Assembly (NCBI RefSeq): GCF_018623035.1 | Contig: NZ_CP076023.1 | Coordinates: 3,038,001 to 3,102,000 of the forward strand | DNA from: Cellulomonas dongxiuzhuiae | GTDB taxonomy: Bacteria > Actinomycetota > Actinomycetes > Actinomycetales > Cellulomonadaceae | Direction: 5' to 3' | Length of the DNA: 64,000 nucleotides | Shown here: in pieces, positions 23,203 through 31,481 of the stretch | Layout: the number at the start of each line of letters is the position of its first letter | How positions within the stretch are numbered: position 1 is the first letter of the stretch | Notes under the pieces: generated by a model | Told to the model about the DNA's origin: nothing | What the model saw: only the letters and a program-made list of their open reading frames with translations | Databases searched by the model: none | Made by a program: the position numbers and the translations under genes

Positions 23203-24773
23203 GGACCGACCCGCCCTCCGGGCTGCTCGTGGCCCTGCGCGCGTACGAGACGGCGCTGGCCACGGACGACCTCGACGCTCTCGACCGCCTCTTCGCCCCC
23301 GGGCCGGACACCCTGCGCGGCGACGCGACGGGTCTCCTGGTCGGGCACGACGAGATCGCCGCGTTCCGGGGGACGCGCGGCGGGGCGCCCGCGCGCCGGC
23401 TCGTCGAGGTGCACGTGCGCACGCTCGACGACGACCACGCACTGGTGCTCGCCGTCACCGAGCCGCTCGGCGGCGGGCGGGGGCAGCAGACGCAGCTCTG
23501 GGAGCGCGGGCCCGCCGGCTGGGTCGTCGCCGCCGCGCACGTGCACGCCCCCGCGCCGGCGTTCGACGCACGCGTCTGGCGCGTCCTCGCCGATCCGCTG
23601 ATCGTCGGAGCAGCCGACGGCCCCCTCGCGCGGCGGACCGTCGCGGTCAAGGACATGTTCGCCGTGGCCGGTCAGCGTGTCGGCGCCGGCAACCCGACGT
23701 GGCTCGCGGGTGCGTCCGTCGAGCCCCGGCACGCCGCCGCGGTCGACCGGCTGCTCGCGGCGGGTGCCGACGTGCGCGGCGTGGCCCGGACCGACGAGCT
23801 CGCCTACTCCCTCGCCGGCACCAACGCCCACAGCGGTGCGGCGCCGAACCCGCGGGCGCCCGGGCGGGTGCCGGGCGGGTCCTCGTCGGGGTCGGCAGCG
23901 GCGGTCGCGCTGGGGCAGGCCGACGTCGGCCTGGGCACCGACACGGGCGGCTCGATCCGCGTGCCCGCGTCCTACCAGGGCCTCCACGGCATCCGCACGA
24001 CCCACGGCGCGGTCCCCACGACGGGGCTGGTCCCGCTCGCGCCCACGTTCGACACCGTGGGCTGGCTGACGCGGGACGCCGACCTGCTCGCGGCCGTGGG
24101 CGACGTCCTGCTGCCGCCCGACACAGCGCCGCCCGGCGGGTCCCCGCGCCTCGTCGTGAGCCGGGCGCTGCTCGCCCACGCGGACGCGGACGTCGCCGCG
24201 CGCGTCGCCGCCTTCGCGGAGCACGCCGGCGCCACGCGCACGGACCGGTGGGACGACGTCGACCTCGCGGGCTGGGCCGAGGTGTTCCGCGTCCGGCAGG
24301 GGTGGGAGGCATGGCACGCGCACGGCGCGTGGGTCCGCGCGCACCCGGGCGCGCTGGGGGCCGACGTGGCCGGCCGGTTCGCCGCCGCGTCGGCGATCGA
24401 CGACGAGGCGGGTGCTGCCGCGGCCGTGCGCCGCGAGACGATCCGCGACCGGCTGCTCGACCTCGTCGGTGACGACGTGCTCGTGCTCCCCGCCGCGTCG
24501 TCCGTGGCCCCCCGCCCCGAGCCCGGCGCCCTCGACGCGGTGCGTACCGCGACCCTGCGACTGACCTGCATCGCCGGGCTCGGGGGCCTCCCGGCCGTCA
24601 CCCTGCCCACACCGCTCGGCCCCCGCCCGTCCGCCGAAGCCCCGCACGACGTGGCCGGGTTCCCCGGGGTGGGCGTACGTGCGGCACCGCCCGTCGGGGT
24701 GTGCCTGGTGGCCGCCCCCGGGCGTGACCGCGCGCTCCTCGCGCTGGCGCGCGTCCTCACGGTCGGGGCGTGA
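23199..24773 (+). CDS. AtzH/HpxZ domain-amidase fusion, probable oxalurate amidohydrolase
   Basis: A 524-residue two-domain protein. Residues 1-130 form a DUF3225/AtzH (HpxZ-like) SnoaL-type domain (YETALATDDLDALDRLFAPG, WVVAAAHVHAP). Residues about 140-524 are an amidase-signature enzyme with the Ser-cisSer-Lys triad: K151 in VAVKDMF, the GGSSSGS loop at 226-232 and nucleophile S252 in TDTGGSIR. In Klebsiella hpx clusters, separate HpxZ and HpxY proteins act on oxalurate, the product of ureidoglycine-glyoxylate transamination; pucG is in this island. Oxalurate is therefore the inferred substrate. The ATG at 23199 overlaps the 30-codon ORF. The amidase fold is certain; the substrate is not. 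Confidence 0.8.
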   Translation: MRTDPPSGLLVALRAYETALATDDLDALDRLFAPGPDTLRGDATGLLVGHDEIAAFRGTRGGAPARRLVEVHVRTLDDDHALVLAVTEPLGGGRGQQTQLWERGPAGWVVAAAHVHAPAPAFDARVWRVLADPLIVGAADGPLARRTVAVKDMFAVAGQRVGAGNPTWLAGASVEPRHAAAVDRLLAAGADVRGVARTDELAYSLAGTNAHSGAAPNPRAPGRVPGGSSSGSAAAVALGQADVGLGTDTGGSIRVPASYQGLHGIRTTHGAVPTTGLVPLAPTFDTVGWLTRDADLLAAVGDVLLPPDTAPPGGSPRLVVSRALLAHADADVAARVAAFAEHAGATRTDRWDDVDLAGWAEVFRVRQGWEAWHAHGAWVRAHPGALGADVAGRFAAASAIDDEAGAAAAVRRETIRDRLLDLVGDDVLVLPAASSVAPRPEPGALDAVRTATLRLTCIAGLGGLPAVTLPTPLGPRPSAEAPHDVAGFPGVGVRAAPPVGVCLVAAPGRDRALLALARVLTVGA

Positions 24774-24815
24774 GCTCCCGGCGCGACACCCCCCACGGCA
24801 GGTATTCACGCGGCT

Positions 24816-24829
24816 GAAACAGCCGTTTC
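24816..24829. promoter_or_regulatory. GAAAC-N4-GTTTC box 1 (uraD operon)
   Basis: GAAACAGCCGTTTC is a perfect 5+5 inverted repeat with a 4-base spacer, 53 bases before the uraD start. The same pattern occurs upstream of pucG, between xdhC and guaD, and (one mismatch) before the ABC importer. It is the proposed operator of the island's RpiR regulator. Confidence 0.6.
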
Positions 24830-24882
24830 CCTCGGTGACACATCGCCCGCCTACGGTCGGCCGCGGGTGAGAGGACACGCCG

Positions 24883-25443
24883 ATGCTGCTGGAGGAGTTC
24901 GACGCACTGCCCGAGGCGGAGGCGCTCGCGCTGGTGCGGACCTGCGCCGACGTGCCGTGGTGGGCAGCAGCGGTCGTGGCCGCGCGCCCGTACGCATCCG
25001 TGGCGGACCTGCACGCGCACGCCGGGGTGCAGGCACTGGCCTGGGGGCCGCGGGACGTCGCGCAGGCGCTCGCCGACCACCCCCGCATCGGCGACCGCCA
25101 CCGGCGGCCCGGTGCCACGGCGGCGATGTCGGCGCGCGAGCAGGCCGGTGTCGACGCGACGGACACCGACGTCGCCGCGCGGCTCGCCGCGGGCAACGCG
25201 CGCTACGAGCGCCGCTTCGGGCGCGTGTTCCTGGTCCGCGCCGCGGGCCGCAGCAGCGCCGAGATCCTCGCCCTCCTCGAGCAGCGGCTGACGCACGACC
25301 ACGCGACCGAGGCCGAGGTCACCGCGCAGCAGCTGCGCGAGATCGCCGCCCTGCGGCTCGCCGGGCTGGTCACCGCGCCGACCGACGCGGCGGGGCCCGC
25401 CGCGACCCCGGCCTCCCGCCCGGCACCGGGGCACGTCGCATGA
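24883..25443 (+). CDS. uraD: 2-oxo-4-hydroxy-4-carboxy-5-ureidoimidazoline decarboxylase
   Basis: A 186-residue enzyme converting OHCU to S-allantoin, the third step after uricase and HIU hydrolase. The catalytic His is in ADHPRIGDRH (about residues 66-75), and the substrate loop AMSAREQAGVD follows. The conserved NARYERRFGRVFLVRAAGRS block and the C-terminal RLTHDHATEAEVTAQQLREI complete the all-helical fold. The usual length is about 165; a short Ala/Pro tail accounts for the rest. The stop overlaps the pucM start (ATGA). It heads a uraD-pucM-pucL-allB operon behind GAAAC box 1. Confidence 0.94.
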   Translation: MLLEEFDALPEAEALALVRTCADVPWWAAAVVAARPYASVADLHAHAGVQALAWGPRDVAQALADHPRIGDRHRRPGATAAMSAREQAGVDATDTDVAARLAAGNARYERRFGRVFLVRAAGRSSAEILALLEQRLTHDHATEAEVTAQQLREIAALRLAGLVTAPTDAAGPAATPASRPAPGHVA

Positions 25444-25760
25444 CCACCTGCTCGACGCACGTCCTCGACGCCGTCGTCGGCCGACCCGCCGCGGGGCTCG
25501 ACGTCACGCTGCTGGCCGCGGACGGCGCCGTCCTGGAGGCGGGTCGCACCGACGCCGACGGCCGCCTGTCCTGGACGACCACGCTGGTCACGGGCACCTA
25601 CGGCCTGCGCTTCGCGACGGGCGACTGGTTCGCCGCCGCCGAGGTCGCGACCGTGCACGCCGCGGTCCACCTGGAGGTCCTCGTCGACGGCACGCAGCCG
25701 CACTACCACCTGGCGCTGCTGCTGAGCCCGTTCGCCTACACCACGTACCGAGGGAGCTGA
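25440..25760 (+). CDS. pucM: 5-hydroxyisourate hydrolase (transthyretin-like)
   Basis: A 106-residue enzyme that hydrolyses 5-hydroxyisourate, the unstable product of uricase, to OHCU. It starts with the family N-terminus STHVLDAVVGRPAAGLDVTL, has the GRTDADGRL loop and HYHLALLLSPFAYTTYRGS, and ends in the diagnostic C-terminal tetrapeptide YRGS. The length is exactly that of the family (about 110). The start overlaps the uraD stop by ATGA, and uricase follows after one base, so the three urate enzymes are co-translated. It is cytoplasmic. Confidence 0.96.
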   Translation: MTTCSTHVLDAVVGRPAAGLDVTLLAADGAVLEAGRTDADGRLSWTTTLVTGTYGLRFATGDWFAAAEVATVHAAVHLEVLVDGTQPHYHLALLLSPFAYTTYRGS

Positions 25761-25761
25761 C

Positions 25762-26664
25762 ATGGCCGCGGGAGACGTCGTCCTGGGCACCAACCAGTAC
25801 GGGAAGGCCGAGGTGCGGCTCGTGCGGGTCACGCGCGACACCCCGGTGCACGAGATCGAGGACCTCACGGTGACCACGCAGCTGCGCGGGGACTTCACGG
25901 CCTGCCACACGGCGGGCGACAACGCGCACGTCGTGGCGACGGACACGCAGAAGAACACGGTGTACGCGTTCGCTCGGCAGCACGGCGTCGGGTCGCCGGA
26001 ACGATTCCTGCTGCGGCTGGCCCGCCACTTCGTCGACGGGTTCGAGCAGGTGACGGGCGGACGGTTCGTGGCCGACGTGCACGCGTGGGACCGCATCGCC
26101 GTCGACGGCCAGGCGCACGACCACGCGTTCGTCCGCACGGGCCGCGAGACGCGCCGCACCGTCGTGCACGTCGACCGCGACGACGTGCACGTGCTCTCGG
26201 GGTTCACGGGCGCGACCGTGCTCAAGTCGACCGGGTCGGAGTTCTGGGGGTTCCCGCGCGACACCTACACGACGCTCCCGGAGACCAAGGACCGCGTGCT
26301 GGCGACGTCCGTGACGGCGTGGTGGCGGTGGGCCGACCCGGACGTGGACTTCGACGCGCGCTACCCGGTGGTGCGCGACCTGCTGCTGGCGACGTTCGCG
26401 CAGGTCCACTCGCTCGCGCTGCAGCACACGATCTACGAGATGGGCCGGGCGGTGCTGGAGTCCTGCGCCGACGTCGCGGAGGTGCGGCTGTCGTGCCCCA
26501 ACAAGCACCACGTCCTCGTCGACCTCGAACCGTTCGGGCTCGACAACCCGAACGAGGTGTTCCATGCCGCCGACCGCCCGTACGGCCTGATCGAGGCGGC
26601 GCTGCACCGCGAAGGTGACACGCCCGTGCCGCACGTCTGGGCGTCCGTGCCCGGCTTCGTCTGA
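25762..26664 (+). CDS. pucL: urate oxidase (uricase)
   Basis: A 300-residue cofactor-free oxidase converting urate and O2 to 5-hydroxyisourate and H2O2. The N-terminal catalytic Lys is in LGTNQYGKAEVRLVRV, and the Thr of the Lys-Thr dyad is in VVATDTQKNTVYAFA. Other family blocks are FTGATVLKSTGSEFWGFPRD, ALQHTIYEMGRAVL and RLSCPNKHHVLVDL (urate-binding and C-terminal Asn/His region). It is a full-length two-domain T-fold enzyme with no fused decarboxylase domain. It lies one base after the pucM stop and behind GAGGGAGC. Confidence 0.97.
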   Translation: MAAGDVVLGTNQYGKAEVRLVRVTRDTPVHEIEDLTVTTQLRGDFTACHTAGDNAHVVATDTQKNTVYAFARQHGVGSPERFLLRLARHFVDGFEQVTGGRFVADVHAWDRIAVDGQAHDHAFVRTGRETRRTVVHVDRDDVHVLSGFTGATVLKSTGSEFWGFPRDTYTTLPETKDRVLATSVTAWWRWADPDVDFDARYPVVRDLLLATFAQVHSLALQHTIYEMGRAVLESCADVAEVRLSCPNKHHVLVDLEPFGLDNPNEVFHAADRPYGLIEAALHREGDTPVPHVWASVPGFV

Positions 26665-26674
26665 AGGGGCGACG

Positions 26675-28066
26675 ATGACGACGACGGTTCCGCACGACCC
26701 GCCGACCGCGCTGCCGGGCCCGGTGCCCGGCGACCTCCTCGTCGCCGTCCGCGGCCGGCAGGTGCTCGTCGACGGTGCCCTGCGCCCCGCGACCCTGCAC
26801 GTCGCCGACGGTCGCGTGGTCGGGGTCGGGGCGTTCGACGACCCGGCGGAGGGCCCGGTCCTCACCGCGCCGGACCACGCGTACGTCCTGCCCGGGGTCG
26901 TCGACACCCACGTGCACGTCAACGAGCCGGGCCGCACGGCCTGGGAGGGATTTGCGTCCGCGACGCGTGCGGCGGCCCTCGGCGGCGTCACGACGCTCGT
27001 CGACATGCCGCTCAACAGCATCCCGCCCACGACGACGACGCACGGGCTCGCGGCCAAGCGCCGCGCCGCGACGGGACAGCTCTCGGTGGACGTGGCGCTG
27101 TGGGGCGGCGCCGTGCCGGGCAACCTCGACGACCTGCGTCCGCTGTGGGACGCGGGCGTCATGGGCTTCAAGTGCTTCCTGTCGCCCTCGGGCGTCGACG
27201 AGTTCCCACCGCTGGGGCCCGCAGGCTTCGAGGCGGCGCTGCGCACGGTCGCCGCGTTCGACGGCCTGGTCATCGTGCACGCCGAGGACCCGGCGGTCCT
27301 CGACGCCGCCCCCGTGCGCCCGGGCGGCGCGTACCGCGACTTCGTGGCGTCGCGCCCGCACGAGGCGGAGACCGCGGCGATCGCGCGCGTCGTCGCCGGC
27401 GCCCGCGCGACGGGCTGCCGCGTGCACGTCCTGCACCTGTCGAGCGCCCGCGCGCTGGACCTGCTGGCCGACGCGCGCGCCGAGGGCCTGCCCGTGACGG
27501 TCGAGACGTGCCCGCACTACCTGACGTTCGACGCCGACGCGATCCCCGACGCGTCACCCGCGCACAAGTGCTGCCCGCCGATCCGCGACGCGGGCAACCG
27601 TGAGGCGCTGTGGGACGGCCTGCGGTCGGGGGTCGTCGACGTCGTCGTCACGGACCACTCCCCCGCGACCGCGGCCGAGAAGCTGCGCGGCGACGGGGAC
27701 CTGCAGCAGGCGTGGGGCGGCGTCGCGGGCCTGCAGGTGGGCTTCCAGGCCGTCGCGCACGGGGCGCTGGCGCGCGGCATCGACATCGCGCAGGTCAGCC
27801 GCTGGATGTCGACGTCCACCGCGGACCTCGTCGGCCTGACGCACAAGGGCCGCCTGACGCCGGGTGCGGACGCGGACGTCCTGGTGCTCGACCCGCGGGT
27901 GCCGCTGCACGTCGACGTGCGGACCCTCGCGCACCGCAACCCCATCAGCGCGTACGACGGCCTCGCGCTGTCGGCGTCGGTCACCGCGACGGTGCTGCGC
28001 GGGCGCGTCGTGGCGCGCGACGGTGCGGTCACCGCGGGCACCGGCCGCCTGCTCTCCCGGACGTGA
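26675..28066 (+). CDS. allB: allantoinase
   Basis: A 463-residue amidohydrolase that opens allantoin to allantoate. Metal ligands are in VVDTHVHVNEPGRTAWEGF. The carbamylated Lys is in GVMGFKCFLSPSGVDEFPP, which also matches allantoinase rather than dihydropyrimidinase. Further blocks are VIVHAEDP, VHVLHLSSARAL and VVTDHSPATAAEK. The ATG at 26675 follows GAAGGGGC, ten bases after the uricase stop. The frame is open upstream inside pucL but not conserved. It ends the first catabolic operon; box 2 and pucG follow. Confidence 0.93.
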   Translation: MTTTVPHDPPTALPGPVPGDLLVAVRGRQVLVDGALRPATLHVADGRVVGVGAFDDPAEGPVLTAPDHAYVLPGVVDTHVHVNEPGRTAWEGFASATRAAALGGVTTLVDMPLNSIPPTTTTHGLAAKRRAATGQLSVDVALWGGAVPGNLDDLRPLWDAGVMGFKCFLSPSGVDEFPPLGPAGFEAALRTVAAFDGLVIVHAEDPAVLDAAPVRPGGAYRDFVASRPHEAETAAIARVVAGARATGCRVHVLHLSSARALDLLADARAEGLPVTVETCPHYLTFDADAIPDASPAHKCCPPIRDAGNREALWDGLRSGVVDVVVTDHSPATAAEKLRGDGDLQQAWGGVAGLQVGFQAVAHGALARGIDIAQVSRWMSTSTADLVGLTHKGRLTPGADADVLVLDPRVPLHVDVRTLAHRNPISAYDGLALSASVTATVLRGRVVARDGAVTAGTGRLLSRT

Positions 28067-28095
28067 CCCCCCACGCACCTGGCGGAAACGTCGGT

Positions 28096-28109
28096 GAAAC
28101 GGTCGTTTC
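28096..28109. promoter_or_regulatory. GAAAC-N4-GTTTC box 2 (pucG operon)
   Basis: GAAACGGTCGTTTC is a perfect 5+5 inverted repeat 14 bases before the pucG ATG. A third half-site, GAAAC at 28085-28089, lies exactly 11 bases (one helical turn) upstream in direct orientation. Placement over the start region suggests repression. Confidence 0.62.
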
Positions 28110-28123
28110 GTAGCGTGCCGCAC

Positions 28124-29332
28124 ATGACCCTGCACCCCCCGCACCGCCTGCTCATGGGACCGGGTCCGATCAGCGCCGACCCGCGCGTGCTGCGGGCGAT
28201 GTCGGCGCCGCTGGTCGGGCAGTTCGACCCGGTGATGACGGGGTACATGAACGCGACCCAGGACCTGTACCGCCAGGTGTTCCGCACGGCCAACGACGCG
28301 ACGCTGCTCGTCGACGGCACCGCGCGCGCCGCGATCGAGGCGGCGGTCGTGTCGCTCGTCGAACCGGGCGACCGCGTGCTGGTGCCGGTGTTCGGGCGCT
28401 TCGGGCACCTCCTGGTCGAGATCGCGCGCCGCGCCGGCGCCCGGGTGGAGACGGTCGAGGCGCCGTGGGGGCAGGTCGTCGAGCCGCAGCGCGTCGCCGA
28501 CGCCGTGCGCGCCCACCGCCCCCGGCTGGTGGCCGTCGTCCACGGCGACACCTCGACGACGATGCGTCAGCCGCTCGCCGACATCGGCGCCGTCTGCGCC
28601 GAGCACGACGCCCTGCTCTACGTCGACGCGACCGCGTCCCTGGGCGGCAACGACGTGCGCACCGACGACTGGCAGCTCGACGTCGTCACGGCCGGGCTGC
28701 AGAAGTGCCTCGGCGGGCCCTCGGGCAGCGCACCCACCACGCTGTCCGACCGCGCCCGCGACGCGGTCGGGGCACGTCGGCACGTCGAGGAGGGCCTGCG
28801 CACCGACGACGACGAGCCGCGCGGCACCGTCATCGGCTCCAACTACCTGGACCTCGCGCAGCTCCTCGACTACTGGGGCCCGCGCCGGCTCAACCACCAC
28901 ACCGAGGCCACGTCGATGCTGTACGCGGCGCACGAGTGCGCGCGCATCGTGCTCGAGGACGGGCTGGACGCGACCGTCGAGCGCCACCGTCGCGCCGGGG
29001 CCGCGATGCTCGCGGGCGTGCAGGGGCTGGGGCTGCAGGTGTTCGGCGACCCCACGCACCGCATGCACAACGTGGTCGCGGTGCAGGTGCCCGACGGCGT
29101 GGTCGCCGACGCCGTCCGCGCGACGATGCTCGACGACTTCGCGATCGAGATCGGGACGTCGTTCGGCCCGCTGCACGGGCGCGTCTGGCGCATCGGCACG
29201 ATGGGCTACAACGCGCGCAAGGACGCCGTCCTGACGACGCTCGCGGCCCTCGAGCACGTGCTGCGCCGGCACGGGGTGGCGGTGCCGGCCGGTGGCGGCG
29301 TGAGCGCCGCGCAGGAGGTGTGGGCCGCGTGA
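28124..29332 (+). CDS. pucG: (S)-ureidoglycine-glyoxylate aminotransferase
   Basis: A 402-residue class V PLP aminotransferase. It transfers the amino group of ureidoglycine (from allantoate) to glyoxylate, giving glycine and oxalurate. The N-terminus RLLMGPGPISADPRVLRAM is typical of the AGXT/PucG group. The PLP Lys is in VVTAGLQKCLGGPSGSAP, and the Asp that pairs with the ring nitrogen is in LLYVDATASLGG. PucG-type rather than serine-glyoxylate assignment rests mainly on context between allantoinase and allantoate amidohydrolase. The stop overlaps the next start (GTGA). Confidence 0.88.
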   Translation: MTLHPPHRLLMGPGPISADPRVLRAMSAPLVGQFDPVMTGYMNATQDLYRQVFRTANDATLLVDGTARAAIEAAVVSLVEPGDRVLVPVFGRFGHLLVEIARRAGARVETVEAPWGQVVEPQRVADAVRAHRPRLVAVVHGDTSTTMRQPLADIGAVCAEHDALLYVDATASLGGNDVRTDDWQLDVVTAGLQKCLGGPSGSAPTTLSDRARDAVGARRHVEEGLRTDDDEPRGTVIGSNYLDLAQLLDYWGPRRLNHHTEATSMLYAAHECARIVLEDGLDATVERHRRAGAAMLAGVQGLGLQVFGDPTHRMHNVVAVQVPDGVVADAVRATMLDDFAIEIGTSFGPLHGRVWRIGTMGYNARKDAVLTTLAALEHVLRRHGVAVPAGGGVSAAQEVWAA

Positions 29333-30600
29333 CGACGGCGCGCGAGGTCCTGGCCCGCTGCGACGCGCTCGCGGCGTGCAGCGACCACCCCGACCACCTC
29401 GAGCGCGCGCACCTGACGCCCGCGCTGGCGGCCGCGCACCGGCTCGTCGAGGGCTGGATGACGACGGCGGGTCTGCGGACGTGGCGCGACCAGGCCGGCA
29501 ACCTGTGCGGACGCGTCGAGGGCCGTGAGCCCGGCCTGCCGGCCCTCCTCCTGGGCTCGCACCTCGACACCGTGCCCGACGCCGGGCGGTACGACGGCAT
29601 GCTCGGCGTCCTCATGGCGCTGGCCGTCGTCGAGCGGCTGGGCGACGAGGTCGCGACGTGGCCGTGCGCGCTCGAGGTCGTCGCGTTCAGCGACGAGGAG
29701 GGCGCACGCTTCGGCACCGCGCTGCTGGGCTCGCGCGCGCTCGCCGGCACGTGGGACCCGGCCTGGTGGGACCTGCGCGACGCGAGCGGCACGACCCTGG
29801 CGCAGGCGGCACGCGACTTCGGCCTCGACCCGACGCTGATCGCCACGGCCGCGCGCACGTCCGACGAGCTCGTCGGCTACCTGGAGGCGCACATCGAGCA
29901 GGGCCCCCTGCTCGAGGAGGCGGACCGCTCGCTGGGCGTCGTGACGTCGATCGCGGGGGCCCGGCGGTTCCGCGTCGAGGTCGTCGGCGAGGCGCGGCAC
30001 GCGGGCGGGACGCCCTACCCGCGGCGGCGCGACGCGCTCGTCGGCGCGGCCGAGGCGATCGTGCTCGTCGAGCGCACGGTGCGGGACTCGGGCGCGATCG
30101 CGACCGTCGGGCAGCTCGCGGTCGAGCCGGGGGCCGTCAACGTGATCCCCGGGCGTGCGGTGTTCTCGGTCGACCTGCGGGCGGTCGACGACGACGAGCG
30201 CGACGCCATGCGCACCACGCTCCTGACCGGCATCGAGGCCCTGTGCACGGCCCGCGGCCTGGGCGTGCACGTCACCGACCTGTACGAGGCGCCCGCGACA
30301 CCCTGCGCGGGCCGGCTGCGCGCGGCACTGCGCGCCGGCGTCGTCGCCACGGGTGACACCGACCCGATGGACCTGTGGAGCCGCGCGGGGCACGACGGCA
30401 TGGCGGTGTCCGCGGTCACCGATGTCGGCATGCTGTTCGTCCGCTGCCACGACGGCATCAGCCACCACCCCGCCGAGGCGGTCCGCGAGGTCGACGTGGC
30501 CGCCGGGCTCGACGCGTTCACGACCGCCGTGCGCGCCGTCGCGACGGACGCCCGGACGGGCCGCGCAGCGCCCTCGGCACCGGTCGGGGCCCCGGCATGA
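29329..30600 (+). CDS. allC: allantoate amidohydrolase (M20 family)
   Basis: A 423-residue binuclear metal-dependent enzyme that hydrolyses allantoate to ureidoglycine, CO2 and ammonia. Metal ligands are in LLGSHLDTVPDAGRYDGMLG and VVAFSDEEGARFGTALLGSRA, and the late His is in RCHDGISHHPAEAV. The dimerisation-domain motif VVGEARHAGGTPYPRRRDAL is typical of the AllC/HyuC/beta-ureidopropionase group. Those relatives act on N-carbamoyl amino acids; the neighbours decide for allantoate. The GTG at 29329 overlaps the pucG stop, and the stop overlaps the regulator start. Confidence 0.9.
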   Translation: MTTAREVLARCDALAACSDHPDHLERAHLTPALAAAHRLVEGWMTTAGLRTWRDQAGNLCGRVEGREPGLPALLLGSHLDTVPDAGRYDGMLGVLMALAVVERLGDEVATWPCALEVVAFSDEEGARFGTALLGSRALAGTWDPAWWDLRDASGTTLAQAARDFGLDPTLIATAARTSDELVGYLEAHIEQGPLLEEADRSLGVVTSIAGARRFRVEVVGEARHAGGTPYPRRRDALVGAAEAIVLVERTVRDSGAIATVGQLAVEPGAVNVIPGRAVFSVDLRAVDDDERDAMRTTLLTGIEALCTARGLGVHVTDLYEAPATPCAGRLRAALRAGVVATGDTDPMDLWSRAGHDGMAVSAVTDVGMLFVRCHDGISHHPAEAVREVDVAAGLDAFTTAVRAVATDARTGRAAPSAPVGAPA

Positions 30601-31481
30601 CGACGCCCACGGTGACCGCGGGCGTCGCACCGCCGGTCCCCGGGCTCGCGGACGTGCACGGCCTGCGCCTCGACGAGCGCGTGGCGGTGCGCTACCCCGA
30701 GCTGCCCCCGCAGGAGCGCCGGGGCGCCGACGCGCTGCTCGAGCACTTCGGCGACCTCGCGACGTACACCGCGGCCGAGCTGGCCACTCTCGCGGGGGTG
30801 TCGAAGGCGACCATGAGCCGGCTGTTCCGCGACCTCGGCTTCGAGGACTTCACGCAGGTGCGCGACCACGTGCGCGGGCTGCGCCAGCACGGGCTGCCGG
30901 TCGTGCTCGGCGACGCCCCGGACCTCGACGCGCACGCCGCGACCGAGGCCGCGGCCGTGCGCGCGGCCGTCACGGGCCTCGCGGCGCACCTGGACGCGGT
31001 CGCCGACCTGCTCGCGCACGCGCCGCGCGTCCTCGTCGTGGGCCTGCGCAGCAGCTATCCCGTTGCGCTGCACCTGCGCCAGCAGCTCACGCAGGTCCGT
31101 CCGCACGTCACGCTGCTCCCCCAGCCGGGGCAGTCGTGGTCCGAGGACGTCGTGGACCTGTCCCCGCAGGACGCGGTCGTGCTGGTCGCGTTCCGCCGCC
31201 GGCCGCCGGGCGTGCGGGCGCTCGCCGAGCGGCTGCGCGCCGGCGGGACGCCCGTGGTGCTGCTCGCCGACCCCACGGCGCAGGCCCTGGCGGCGTACGC
31301 GACGTGGTGGCTGGAGTGCCCGGTGCAGGCCCGCGGCGCGTTCGACTCCTACGCGGCCGCGTCGTCGGTCGTCGCCGCGCTGGCCGACGCGGTGCTGGCG
31401 CGTCGCGGACGCACGGGCGAGCAGCGGGTCGCCGCGATCGACTCGGCGTACCGCACGCTCGGTGAGGTCGAGGCGCGCTGA
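30597..31481 (+). CDS. RpiR/MurR-family transcriptional regulator
   Basis: A 294-residue regulator. The N-terminal HTH_6 domain (about residues 35-95) has ERRGADALLEHFGDLATYTA and LATLAGVSKATMSRLFRDLG. A C-terminal SIS domain (about 130-270) has RVLVVGLRSSYPVALHLRQQ and PVQARGAFDSYAAASSVVAA. SIS domains usually bind phosphosugars, but RpiR proteins in purine and hydantoin clusters are thought to sense pathway intermediates. It is the only regulator in the island and lies inside the pucG-allC-xdh operon, so autoregulation through box 2 is likely. The start overlaps the allC stop (ATGA). Confidence 0.9.
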   Translation: MTTPTVTAGVAPPVPGLADVHGLRLDERVAVRYPELPPQERRGADALLEHFGDLATYTAAELATLAGVSKATMSRLFRDLGFEDFTQVRDHVRGLRQHGLPVVLGDAPDLDAHAATEAAAVRAAVTGLAAHLDAVADLLAHAPRVLVVGLRSSYPVALHLRQQLTQVRPHVTLLPQPGQSWSEDVVDLSPQDAVVLVAFRRRPPGVRALAERLRAGGTPVVLLADPTAQALAAYATWWLECPVQARGAFDSYAAASSVVAALADAVLARRGRTGEQRVAAIDSAYRTLGEVEAR

